The notes below the pieces were generated by a model. The model had not been told where the DNA came from. It ran no database searches and saw only the letters and a program-made list of their open reading frames with translations. From NCBI RefSeq assembly GCF_015832195.1, contig NC_052046.1, positions 18,344,161 through 18,408,160 of the forward strand: a stretch of DNA of 64,000 bases, read 5' to 3'. The position numbers and the translations under genes were made by a program. Positions 38,214 to 50,290 of this stretch are shown piece after piece (positions within the stretch are counted from its first letter, which is position 1; every line of letters begins with the position of its first letter). The stretch comes from Motacilla alba alba (lineage: Eukaryota > Chordata > Aves > Passeriformes > Motacillidae).

Positions 38214-38441
38214 ATGGCATCCGTTCAAGATTCCAGATATGGCCAGAAAGATACATCTGACCAGAACTTTGATTACATGTTTAAACTGCTCATTATCGGC
38301 AACAGCAGTGTTGGAAAAACCTCCTTTTTGTTCCGATATGCTGATGATTCCTTTACATCTGCATTTGTAAGCACAGTGGGGATTGATTTCAAAGTAAAAA
38401 CGGTTTTCAAAAATGAAAAAAGAATTAAGCTACAGATTTGG
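38214..38441 (+). CDS. RAB3C: RAB3C coding exon 2 (Rab GTPase, P-loop and switch I)
   Basis: Seventy-six codons from [12 protein letters not shown] to KRIKLQIW, bounded by acceptor CAG| before 38214 and donor TGG|GTAAGC at 38442, both phase 0. Counting the eight exon 1 residues, the P-loop GNSSVGKT is residues 37-44. Switch I with the conserved Thr (STVGIDF) lies around 61-67. The [14 protein letters not shown] stretch typical of RAB3 proteins lies between them. TSAF and [10 protein letters not shown] match RAB3C rather than RAB3A (which I recall as TPAF and TIYRNDKRIK). Compared with the human protein from memory only three residues differ, all near the N-terminus. The exon stops just before the expected DTAGQE motif. 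Remaining exons, with the base-binding motifs and the prenylated Cys-X-Cys end, lie beyond the window. The exon opens exactly on an ATG that corresponds to the start of the other RAB3 paralogs. Confidence 0.98.
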
Positions 38442-39011
38442 GTAAGCTAAAAAATAATTCTGTGAATTAAGCAAACTGTAGTAGTTTTGATAGCATTTAA
38501 ACAACTGCAGTTGAGCATAGGAATGAAATAACAGTTAATTATTTCTTGCATAGTTTTTCTGTCTTGAATATTAGGGTGCAAACAGTATTTTTAAGGTACT
38601 GAAGTACAGTTCTTTATTATTAATTAAATTCCTTTTGGAAATAATACAGGTTAACATTTATTAATATCTGTGTAGAGAGCTATAAACATCTGTGCAATGT
38701 GTAGACTATTGAAACTGATACATGTTATATCAAAGTACCTTGAAACACCAATTTTAAGATCTGGTGTCTTCCCTTAAAAAATTATGAATACATGTATGAG
38801 CTATATTAGTGCATGCATAACAGAAGGTATAATTTTTTGCGCTGTTATCCTGGTCACCTGACACATCTTCCATCTTCTGCTGAGGAAGGAAACTTGTGCA
38901 AAGGGATAGTGTTACCCAGGCATACAAACCACCTCATTCCCTGCCTATACCTTAGAGACAGTAGAAAGATACCCGGTGGAGAAAAATGAAATAAATGATA
39001 GCCAAAACCTA

Positions 39012-39522
39012 TTCCATAGAATCATAAAACATCCTGAGTTGGGAGGAACCCCACTCCTGGCCCTGCACAGAATCAACACAACAATCATTCCATGTACCTG
39101 ATAGTCCTGTCAAAATCTTCTTGAATTCTGGCAGATTTGGTGCTGTGACCACTTTCCTGGGGAGCCTCTTTCAACACCCAAGCACCCTCTGAAAAAGGTG
39201 AAAAACCTTTTCCTAATATTCAACCTAAAGTTCCCTGCACACAGCTTCATGCCATTCCCCTGGGCTGTGTTACAGGTCATGGGGAGAAGAGGTCAGTGCC
39301 TGCCCCTCCTCTTCCCCTCACAAGGAGGTTGTGACTGCAGTGAGGTCTTCCCTCAATCTCCTCCAGGCTGAACAGACCAAGTGACCTCAGCTGCTCCTCA
39401 TATAGCTTACCCTCAAGGCCTCTCACTATCCCTTCTTTGGATGCTTTCTAATACCTTTTGTCCTTTTTGTATTATGGTGGCCAAAACCACACACAGGACT
39501 TGAGTTGAAGCTGCCCAGTGCA
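39012..39522 (-). mobile_element. CR1 LINE fragment, 3' part, split by an LTR
   Basis: On the plus strand it opens with CATAGAATCATAAAA and 'ctcctggccctgcacag', the reverse of a CR1 3' end. It continues through 'ctgtgaccactttcctggggagcc', 'ccttttcctaatattcaacctaa' and 'caggctgaacagacc' to 'ggccaaaaccacacacaggactt', where the LTR begins. The element resumes at about 39984. Many substitutions show it is old. Confidence 0.85.
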
Positions 39523-39953
39523 TGATGCCTTGGAGTGGCTACCTGGAATAGAGGCTAGACCAGATTAAGAGAGTAAAAGCAAGCATTTATTAAAGGCCTT
39601 CAACAGGTACACCTTGGGCAGTCAGAAGCCTTCGAGAGGCTACACCCAAGATGGACGATGGTCAGGATCTGTTTTTCAGACAGATATGTTTTGTCTATTT
39701 ACATATCAGGGGTTAATCCTCAATTACAGCTTCAGGTAACGAAGTCATATACCCCCAGTTTACTCTCGCCCCTAACTTACTTTTGTTTGTACTTGCAGGG
39801 CCTGAGACAGTAAGGTGTCCTTCAGCTTCAGGCCTAGGGGAATTGTTTTCTCTGACCAAAATCTGAAGACGGTAGCTAACGCTAAGTTTTAGAGTTATAC
39901 ATTAAAGCAGTACAGAATTTGAAAAATATAAAAGCTGAAATACTAAGGCATCA
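39523..39953 (-). mobile_element. Solo LTR nested in a CR1 element
   Basis: Bounded by TGATGCC and GGCATCA, a perfect 7-bp terminal inverted repeat, 431 bp in all. It is the same family as the LTR at 8-468. Read on the minus strand, an AATAAA (complement of TTTATT near 39585) precedes a short downstream segment, supporting minus orientation. CR1 sequence lies on both sides, so the LTR inserted into an existing CR1. No clear target duplication is visible (TGCA on the left, TTCC on the right). Between 39954 and about 39983 are extra bases, including the palindromic ATTCCTCT-AGGCC-AGAGGAAT (39971-39991). Confidence 0.75.
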
Positions 39954-39983
39954 TTCCTCTGAAAGCCACAATTCCTCTAGGCC

Positions 39984-40062
39984 AGAGGAATACAGAGCAA
40001 AGTAGGAGAATCCCTTCCCTGGCTCAGCTGTCCCTGGTGCACCCAGGACATGGCTGGATTTA
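39984..40062 (-). mobile_element. CR1 LINE fragment, continuation after the nested LTR
   Basis: 'agagcaaagtaggagaatcccttcc', then 'ctggctcagctg' and 'cacccaggacatggctgg', is the next stretch of minus-strand CR1 after the part ending at 39522. The order is what one element interrupted by an LTR would give. The end is approximate. Confidence 0.7.
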
Positions 40063-40599
40063 GGACAGATTCACTGATACATCCCCTCATTCTTGGGTGA
40101 TAGGGTGATACTAAAAGAAGAGGGAGAAATAGCAAGACCTTTAGTAATGTGGAGCTAGAGCTGCAGGTCTTCCAGGTGTGCTTGAGGACTTAGAGCAGTA
40201 TTTCCTTTGTGAAACATTTGTGAGAGCCTTAACCTCCAGATTTTCGTTGTTTTGTTTTTTTTTTTATGAATATGAATAATTTAAAATTCATTTAACCATG
40301 GACAGCCATTAAGTCTCAGAAAATCTGGTTCAAATCTCCAGTTCATCTAACATGATTTAAACAGCAGATAAATTGAATATTTTCTTAATATAGTACAATG
40401 GAGAATTTCCCAGGGTTCTCTAGACTCTATCTCATTAGGCTTCAGCCCTTGGAATCTCAAATAATTTATTTTTCTGTTCCCTCTAGGAACTAGAACATAG
40501 ACTTTTTGCCTCTCAATGTTTTTATGCTTAGTTATCACTATTGTCATTAGTATAACAGCGGTACATGCTAGGTAACTATATATCACATGAATATAATGT

Positions 40600-40602
<3 letters not shown>

Positions 40603-40649
<47 letters not shown>
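40603..40649. repeat. (AT)n microsatellite, 47 bp
   Basis: Uninterrupted alternating A and T for 47 bases, about 23 dinucleotide units. Such tracts can extrude as cruciforms and vary in length between individuals. The open frame across it (repeating Ile-Tyr) is an artefact. Confidence 0.97.
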
Positions 40650-40654
<5 letters not shown>

Positions 40655-43600
40655 CTTCAATAACGTGCTGATTTAATTTTAGTAGTTTAATGCTGGAGAT
40701 CGCATTGACAGAACCTTATTATTTTTTTATAAGGGAGCAATAAAATTCTGTTCCTATTACAGTTTTTACACAGTTTTTCTTTTAATTACCAAGTAACCAT
40801 TACAGTAGGTTTTATTCCTCACGTCTTTCCCAGCAAAAGCAGCAGAGTTAGTTTACAAGGTTGTCATGTGATTAGTTTGACACCAGTATATTTTCTGCCT
40901 CTCCATGTCACAAATATGTGCTTTGCTCAAAGCTGTCCAGTGATCTAGGTGTGTTATGGTCTATCTCTGGGATGTAGCAGCTGTATTCCCAGTTGTAGCA
41001 AAATGTATTTTATTGTTCTTTGCACGGCATTAACATCAGAGTCCAAAGAGGCTCTGACAATTCTTGCCTGAAAAAACCAAAATGATTGAAACAATCCCAA
41101 GAGCTCTGTGTTCCTTAGGGAAGAGAAAACATAGGGTCAGAACACAGTAGAGACCTTCCTGTTTGAAGAGTCATGTGCCAGGATGTAGGGCTAGAGACAA
41201 GACTTCAGATCACACTTTCGTGGGAAAGGGTTTTAATCCAAGACAGCACTGCATCTTTATTTGTGTTGGTGGTTGCAGTTAAGCTGGCTAGTAAATCCTT
41301 TGATTGTTGCACCTCTGAGACCTTCAATAAAATTAGTAAGGGATCACTAGAAAGCGATTCTAGTGCACAACATCTGAAATGGAGCACTATTATCCTGTCT
41401 CCTAAGGTATATCCAGAGCAGAATTATTTATTAATAGGCATTGTCTGTATGTGTAGCTAGTGTCTATATTATATTATACTTTGTTATTTTTATTGGTTAT
41501 GCAAATAACACTCTAAAATGAATAGTGCTCTTGCAATATCCATTTTCATTTTATTTATTTATTTATGAAAGACAATTTATATTAGATAGAATAAAAAATC
41601 AAATTAATCATAGCGAGTATGATTTGGTGTTAAATCTGGGTACAGGCATGAGGTTATAATACTTGCATGAAGTTGTAACACTTCCCTCAAAGTCAGCGAC
41701 AAACTATTTGGTGGCATCATGTGATAGCTGATGTTCATCATATATGAAATAAAATATGATTGAAAATCTCACAGGTTTGTAAACTCAGAAGACTGCAGAT
41801 GCAACTTTAAAATGTGTTTTGAATGACAAAATTAGAACTGAATTACTTTGCCATGCACTTAAGTGAAGAAGTACTTGGAATGATGCTGCTCTGCTATTCT
41901 TGCTTGACAATAAAATGCAGAAATATGTAAATACTAATGCTGTTAAGTCACTGAAATTGCCTATCTAGGCACACAATCAATCCAATCCAATTTTTCCTGT
42001 TACAATTTTGTACATATTCTTCTAGGTTGATGTTCCTGTTTAATAGTGCTTTCAACAGGTTACTCTGTGTTCATCTTGAAGCCTGTTGGAGCTTGCAGAT
42101 TCCTTCAGAATAAGATTCTCATATGCTTACCAGTGAAGGTTACAAGTGTGTTTAAAGTCAGTATGGGCACTCAAGGAAGCAGAGCCATTATTTAATAATA
42201 AAATTCACAGTGTATTATCATGGATGAACTAGGAAAGGTTATCGGAATGATGTGGGTGTTGTTTACATACTGGGATGCCCTGCCAGTCTTTTCTTTGTTT
42301 GAGGTTTTTTCTTGCTTGGAGGCAATAGTGTCTTATTCTTGAACTGTCGTTTTTCATTTTTCAAGTCAGGCAGAATGGGCTCCATCTAGTCCTTGCTGTA
42401 ATATCATTTTCAAATGGTCAGAAAAAGCCTGCTGAGAGCACTGCAACATTTGCTTCTTTTCTTCTGAGCCAAACATCTTTTTCCACAGTATTTACTACTG
42501 GAGTTGAAAGAAGTTCAGAGTTCAAGTGCTATATTGATTACTGGTAGCACATTACCTTGTCATAGGACCACCATCTGGCCCTGAAATTTTGTTTCACGGC
42601 ATGTTATAGCTGTGACAATCTATTGTCATTACATTGATAATGCTGTTGACATTAGGAAGACGTGTCTCATTAACATGTCTCTTGTCTTTTAGAGGACAGG
42701 AATCCAAAAAAAAAGTGCTTTACCTGAAAAGGTATTAATTTCTCCATTGAAACTGTACAAGAATTTTGTAAAGAAAAGTTGTCTGTATGCAGCATATACA
42801 GACACAGGATGAAAGTCCATTAAAGGGCTTTAGGATGTTTTACAGTGTCAAATAATAAAAAGTAATATATTTTTCCTCCATTTGGTTTGAATTAGTAATA
42901 TATTAAAGAAAGAGCTGAAACACTTTTAAGTTTTTTTTCCTTTTTTAAAGGAAAGAGCTGAAACTAGTAGGCTGTTTTTCTCACTTTCAAACTTACATAG
43001 AATTTTTAAAAATGATTTCTCAATATTAATTCAGATAAAAATGCATTATAACTAAAACTTTTAAAAACTCAAATGTGAGTAAATCAGAAAATAAAAATAA
43101 AACCTTTTAATCTATCTGTAGCTGTAGTGTTGTAAAGCCTTGCATTACTTTTGTGAACTGTCACTGATATAATACAAATAACAGCCTGCAATAGTTTATG
43201 GATAAATTATAGGCTTATTTGGACAGTAGAATTTGTTAGCTAACATGTCATAATAAACTGTAGAATAGGGAGCAAAAGTAAAGTCCAGATTACTGGCTCC
43301 TAGAAGAAAGCATAAAATTTGCAAAGACAGGTCAACATATTTAACTGACAGTTTATCCATACCTTGTCTTTGGCTCATTTTTAAAATTTACTTGATCAGA
43401 ACCTCAGTGATTTCAGACTGATTTCAGTACAAATTTTGTCTGAGGAATAAATTCCCTCTGTGATCTGTTTATTGCACAAAGGAGTTATAACTGCATTCTT
43501 ACAATGATATCTGATTGTAGCACTTCGGTGCAAATATCAAATAAGAGCACTGCACTGCCTTTTGCTGCTTAGATGGCTTTTTCCTGAGACTAGGTGTAGA

Positions 43601-43964
43601 TTTCAAGGATTGGGTGCAATAATCACATAAAAAGATATCCTCCTAGAGAAGACAGGATAAGCACTGCTTGTGTCAGCATTTCCTTCTCAGAAGTGTCTGT
43701 GGCAGTTTCATTTGATACTCAAAATGTTGCTTCCTTCACATCAACAGCTTCTATAAATCATCATAGGGCTTAGGGACTAAGTGAGGGCTAGGTTATGTAA
43801 GCTGACTGAGAAAATGCAATGTCATCATTCAATAACTAAAACTAATAGAACTGTTAAAAAAAATCTATAAATATTAAGCACCTGATTTTTTCTCTACAAG
43901 CTTCCTAACACTCCTTTAGCAGCAAATAGAATTCAGATAAAAAAAAATGTGGAGTGTGTAGAGA

Positions 43965-43982
43965 GTGTGTGTGTGTGTGTGT
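43965..43982. repeat. (GT)n microsatellite
   Basis: A short run of GT units within a purine/GT-rich patch (AGAGAGTGTGTGTGTGTG then TATGG). Small and of no evident function. Confidence 0.85.
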
Positions 43983-44454
43983 ATGGTAGAAGGGTCTGTA
44001 GAGTACCAATATGCATGAGTGTTATCTTGATACTGAGGTCTTTGGGGGGTATTCTGCAGTAAGTTAAAAGTGTGAAGACAGTGCAATATTGCAGAAATAC
44101 CACTAAATACACTGGTTCAGTAGAAAGATGGTAAAAGTTGAAGCAATAAAAGTGGAAGTAGGAGTAGCATGTGGAGAAAGAGGATAGCAAATGTAGCAAG
44201 TATCTCATCACAGGATTTTCAGTCAGATCTGTCACATCTGAGTGTTTTTAATTCCTATGATAGCCAGTGCAAACTATATTTCATTATTCCTTTTTGAGCT
44301 GCTGGTGACAATGCGTAGCTGCTACTTTGAATACACAGTCTTTTTAGATGATGATAGTGAATCTAATATTGAAAATGAAACTTCCTCATCTCAGCATGAA
44401 AATCAAATATGTATACTGTATACATCAGACAAAGTGATTTGACAAGAGTAATGT

Positions 44455-44612
44455 AGAATCATAGAATGTGCTGAGTTGGAAAGGAACCAACAAGATTGTC
44501 AAGTCCAACTCCTGGCCCTGCACAAAACACCCCAAGAGTTACATCATGTGCTTGAGAGCATTGTCGAAATTGTGGCGTGACCACTTCCATGGGGACACCG
44601 TTCCAATGCTGG
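44455..44612 (-). mobile_element. CR1 LINE 3'-end fragment
   Basis: Plus-strand 'agaatcatagaatgtgctga' followed by 'gttggaaaggaacc', 'caagtccaactcctggccctgcac', 'catgtgcttgagagcattgtc' and 'gaccacttccatggggacacc' is the complement of a CR1 3' terminus. It is the same subfamily as the copies at 39012 and 17090. It is 5'-truncated to about 160 bp. Confidence 0.9.
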
Positions 44613-47600
44613 AATTTGAGATTTCTCTGGATTCAGCTATATTAGTAAATGAAACATTCTAAGACTGACCTTAAGCACTGGTATTCAGCTGATATGGAAT
44701 ACGTTTTGTCCAAATGTTTAAACTCTCAGTCTCTGAAAGAGAATGGACCCATTCCAGTCTTGTATGGGAAAGGTCTCTGTCCTTTGCAAATCCTGGACTC
44801 TGCCCAGGAGCTGCTAGTGCTTGCAAACCTGGGTCAAAGCAGTTTGACAAAACATGATGGCAGTTTCACAGCATAGATAAATTTGATAGCCTTGAAATGC
44901 TTCTTGTTACAACTTAATTTGCTGTTACAGACATGGCCTGAAAGAGCAGCACCTCCAGGCAGACACAAGTAGGGCTGACCTGTCCACTGTGACAAGCAGG
45001 GCAATATATTCATAAACGTCCATCTGTTAGAAGGTCCTGAAGGAACCATTCCTGAGAAAAGATGGTTAATGGGTAATGTAGTTTTGACAGATAGAATGCT
45101 GTAGTCTTTCTGGACTTTTCCTGTTAGCTGAAACAAGGGGAAATTCTGGGAAGCTTTTGTTTCATTGTGAAGATGCCCTTCAACAGGTAAATGTTATCCA
45201 GTTGTAGATGGACATGGTTTGTCCGAATTGTTTAATTTCTCCTATTTTGCTTATTTCTACACAATATAAATAACTGAAGAGCCTGAAAGTTTTTTGGTAG
45301 GATCCTATTTTCATACTGCAGTATTATTTCATATGGTGCATCTTACAAATTCATTGAGAGTACTTCCACTTGTGTGCAAGTCATATTTGTTTGGTAAACT
45401 TTGCTTCTCAGAAATACTTGTGAAATTTATTAATGATTATTTTTGCTTAATTGTTTTTTACCATTGTTTTTCATAGCATCTGAAGTTGTCAACAACAGAT
45501 ATTGAAAATTTGTTCTGTCAAAGGAAAGCCTATTACAGTGCAGAGAGAACTATTGTATTCAGATCTATCAGAGAATCACCAGGAGTTTTTAATCTCTGTG
45601 TAGCTTTAAAGAAGTCTTCGTTAATTTCAAAAGTTGTATATTTCCTGAATGTAGGGATTATTAGTGCTCTCTTTACCTTGCCCTGTTTATTCTGCATTCT
45701 GTTTCCTGTACTTAATTTTCTGTTTATATTAAAGTTGCACCCATGGATCCAATTCAGTTAAAATTTCCCATCATCTTAGGCAGGTAGCCTAGAAAGAAAT
45801 TGTTGGAAGAGTTCACTTTCAGCCATTCAAGTGGTAATGAACAGTAGGAAGGGGAGAAACTGCTTACCTAAAAGGAGATAAAGACAGTTTGTCTTTTCTC
45901 TAAACTTTACTACATACTGGTAATTTAAATAACCTATATAATGTATAAAAATATAAATAACTACTATAGTTAAAATGTTAAAGCAGAGCAGAGGGAAATA
46001 TAAGCTGAGACTGGAAAGATAATATGTGTGCTGGTATTGGAAGTTTGACTGCAATTGCTCATACTATGAGGCAGGATGTGAGGGAAAGCACCAAGAAGCT
46101 GGGTGAAAATGGGACCAAAAGTTTATGAATTAGGGCACCATAAATGGTGTGAAAAATGAGATACTACATGTGATAGTTGGTATTATTTCTTTGCACACTA
46201 CAAAACCACACTATAAAAGTGCTAAAAGATGTGATACTACACAGTCCTTTACTGGAAAACCCAGAACTGTACTTGCTAAAATTTTTTTGCAACAAATGCT
46301 GCCTTGGGAAGTATTTGATGTGTAAAAATATAGATGCATCCATTATAAACAATACACATCTTGCAAAACTAACTGCATTTCTTGTATGGAACCAGGGTTT
46401 AATCTTCAGTACCAAAGACCTTGGCAATGTAAAAGGCACGTTCCATTCAGACTTCAGTGAAAAGAGCACATGTTGTACACTTTATGGAACAGGCCATGTT
46501 GGCCAGTGATTGTTCTTTTAAAAATTCATATGCAATTTATTTAAAATGCAGCACTGGCTGTTCAAATATTTATGAGATATTACAATTTTATTGCTATTAA
46601 AATGTGCCTGTCTTAAGGATTTTAAACACTGTCTTTAAATCCAACTCAAAAAAAGGGATGGTGACTATAAGTTCAGCACCCTGTCTAGGCAGTCCTTTGT
46701 CCTGCTGCTGCATGTTTGCTCTAAAATGCACCAAAGTGGTTGCAAATTCCTGGCCTCAAATAGTTTGGAGAGGAAATGTGAGTCAGTTCTGCAGTGTCAG
46801 TTCTGCAATTGCAACCACCATTAAGTTCCACTATTTTTCTCAATATTCCAACAGTTTTTTGAAAGCCTTCTTTAGAGTCTTGGGTCATGGATTTTACTCT
46901 TTCACAAAGTCCTGTGCTTTACAGAACCCTCCAATACTTACTTCACATTGCTGGACTTTAAATATTCTTTGACAAAGACTCCTGTTATTAGAAAAATTAT
47001 ACATCTGTATTCAAGGGCATATATTAATTGGAAAGAAAAGGTGTCATTTACTGTAATTGAGATTCCAAATAAGGCTTATCTCACTGTTTAACTAAAAGCC
47101 TCTGTGGGAATTCTTTAAGAGAAACTTTGCTAGTGTAAGTTCCTTCCCAGAACACTTTTATAGTATTCTGGATAGTGTGTCTTAGGCATTTTTCTTCATT
47201 GGACTTCAGGGAAATGCATCCTACCACGTTCTAGGCCAACAAATCATCAAACTGCCACACTTCAAGTAAGTGCAGCTCCCTGACCTGTGACCAGACTGCC
47301 TTGTGGTATAACATTTTCATAGCTGCCATTGCCTGTCACATAATGATCTGCAAGTCACCAGCTTGTGGCTCTCAGAAAGCATGTACCAGTGGAAGAACTG
47401 TCATGAACCAGCACTTGCAGACATGCAAATATCATATAAATGTTACATAGGCCCCATAAAATCTAGTGATGAGAAAAGAAAAGAGAAGATAGAAGAGTAT
47501 TTCATAGATGTGCATCTGAATATCAAGATTTTTGTTTTGTTTTGTTTTGTTTTTTTCAATAGAGGAGTCAGGGTGGGAAAGAAATAATAAAAGAACTGAT

Positions 47601-50222
47601 TTTGCTGTGGGATCTGGATCAAGACCAATTACATTAGACTAAATATGAAAAATAAATAAGCTATTTTATTTGTACAAGCTCAACTGAATTCAGAGAATCT
47701 GACACTATACATTTAAACTGTCAATGTAACTTATACTTGCTAAGTTATCACTTTAAGAAGCAAAACTAAGCCTATTTCTAAAATGAAATTACTGTTGGCA
47801 GCATTCCTGAAAATGAAATCAACTGTGCTGCAAGGTTCCACTTTAGCAGCAAATTGATGACATCTATAGTTGCAGTGAATCTACAAAGAAAAACAAAATA
47901 AAAGAAGCCCATACAGGTTCTTTGCTGAATTTTAATAAGATTCATGTTGTAGATTAGAGCAAAATGTTGCACTCTTGCTGTGCAGTTGTTGCTTTGAAAT
48001 CACAGGACCATAGCCTTGGACAGGGGCCATAATGTAAATACTATGAAAATAGGAGTGTAGAGATAATATTTAAAGCTTACTTTTGCCCTCTCCTGCTGCT
48101 CAATACAAGCTGTTGCCCTGAGCTATGTTAGAATATCTTGAAGTCATTCTGAAATTATGTTGGGTTGAAAGGGACAGAAGTGACTGAGGGAGGATATGGA
48201 GGTCACACAAAAGGAACTAACTTCTATTTAATGCTAGTCAATTTGCATTTTTTTCAGGAAGTAAGCTTAGGTGCATTTTGTAAGAGCACAGAGCCATCCG
48301 GGTCTCTGAGTCACATGAGGATGTTTGTAGTAGCTTATATAGTAGCATATATAATGGGCAATTCATGCAGATTTTACATGTGAAATTATGATATCAAACA
48401 AAACAGCATCTCTGGAGAATTTGGCTCTGTATTTACATTGATATCTGTTGGTCATATACAAAAAGCAGTTAGTATATCAGTTGCTATTTTTTTCTTTCTA
48501 TTAGGGAAACTGCTTTTTCCACTTTTCTTTCTTTTCAGTGTAGCTGAAGGCTGATCTCCTTCAATCTTTCCTGAATAAACATATTGTTCTATCGTAATCA
48601 TCTTGGTATTTTCTGGTTTAATCCAGATTGTTTTATTACTCACTCTTCATAAACAAATTGTTTCCCCAATTTTTACCTCTTATGATTTTGTTTATTCATT
48701 AATTACAGTTTGAGAAATACAGAGAAATTTTATCTCAGTGAATTCAGTCAATAACTCACATGTAGGTTGTCAATAGTGTAATTTGCTGACTTCTTTACTC
48801 TAAAATTAGTATGGTATCTACCTATATATGATGGTAGCTGTATATAGATAAAGAAAGTTCTTACTTTTCTGGCCATCAGGTCATTATATTTGTGTATTTA
48901 TAGAAAGAAAAAGGAATTTACGTCTGCCACAGGAAATAAATTTTTCTCTTGTGACAGCAAAAATGATACTCGGTGGGCATTGTTGCCACTTATAAATTAG
49001 ATACTATTGACTTTGGTTTATTTTATTTGCAAATACAGGCCACTCTGCAAAAATGAATATGAAGTAAACTCTCCTAGGGGTTTCTGGTTTTCCTTTATAG
49101 ATGGTTTGGTTTGTGATGCTGACTACTAAGGCCTATATTTGTTCATCTTAATGAAGAATTCCAGAATGAGCTAAGCTAAACAAAAAAACACCTGGATATG
49201 TAATATCTCAGAATTCACCTAAAAATTAGGTCATGTACTTTCTGCAATGTCCTTAAATCTTTTGGGACTGATAATTTCTCACCTCTTCTCCAAAAGTTAC
49301 TCAACTTCTAGTCATCATACAAGACTTCTTTACAGCCATTAGTGCAATTTACTTCAGATGCAATTTCTTCAGAGAATTCTGTGATTAGGGTTTCTAGATT
49401 TTAGTGGTTATGATCATACACAATATAGCATCATCTATGCTAACAGTGAACTAAAAAGGTATGAGCTGAAGTGTGACAGCATCCAGCATCTCAGCTGGCT
49501 GGCTGTAAATGCAAGATTCTTCAACTGTATGAACAAAAGGAATCAAAGTAATTTCCCGGAGAGCACTCATTTCAGTACTGGAAAGAAGAGTGGGTGAGGA
49601 AATAATGACAAGCTATTTTGACAGGAGAGAACATCAGACTTCAAATGCATTGTGTAAAGGTTTTAGGACTCAAATAGTTAATAAACTTAACACATAGTAG
49701 GTATATGCTAATAATGATCGTAAATTATGGGAAGTTGGAAGGTGTTACCAGTATAGAAGAGGAGATCAGTATATTATACATAAAAAACCCTACTAGCTTT
49801 CAAATGTCAGGTCGTAGAATTGGAATTTAATTTAATGATATCAAACTAGATACTTCAGGAGCAAGAATAAGAAAGTACTTTTTAAAGTATAAGTTGTTTA
49901 GTTAACAGCCACTGAATAAAGGCATGATCTGGATATATGAGTAAACAAACTGATTACTACTAGTTATCCAAGAAAAAACAGTTAATATGGTTTTTGCATG
50001 TGCTTGGTGAAATATTTCCAGAGGAAATGGGACTATTTCATTGTTTGCTGCATTGGAGATACTTCATGTGGAGAAAGAAGTTCAAACTGACAACAGATAA
50101 AGAAAAAACCCTACTGTACTACACAGAGGAACTAAAGGAAATAGAAGGAGACAAAAATTGTAAGTTTCTTTCTCCAGAAAAAAAGGCAAGACTGGTACCT
50201 TAGTTTTTTATAAAGCTTGTCG

Positions 50223-50290
50223 TTTGGTTTGGTTTGGTTTGGTTTGGTTTGGTTTGGTTTGGTTTGGTTTGGTTTGGTTTGGTTTGGTTT
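50223..50290 (+). repeat. (TTTGG)13 pentanucleotide repeat
   Basis: Thirteen perfect TTTGG units in 65 bases plus a final TTT. Purity suggests recent expansion. The unit is not the vertebrate telomere repeat TTAGGG. Open frames across it on both strands are artefacts. Confidence 0.97.

Larger units (their letters stand above)
40063..44454. other. Intron 2 stretch, no exon recognised
   Basis: AT-rich intronic sequence. It holds the (AT)n tract at 40603-40649 and a short (GT)n run at about 43965-43982. No transposon with recognisable ends and no RAB3C exon were seen. Confidence 0.55.

Noticed and set aside
40320..40345. 'ggttcaaatc' as a tRNA T-arm
   Set aside because: No acceptor stem, D-arm or anticodon arm can be built around it.
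46164..46509. Overlapping 101- and 110-codon open frames on opposite strands
   Set aside because: Both are low-information sequences without a recognisable family. Open frames on both strands at one place are expected from a local lack of stop codons.
50223..50290. Regular repeat as a CRISPR-like or telomeric array
   Set aside because: It has no spacers, and the unit TTTGG is not TTAGGG; it is a simple microsatellite.
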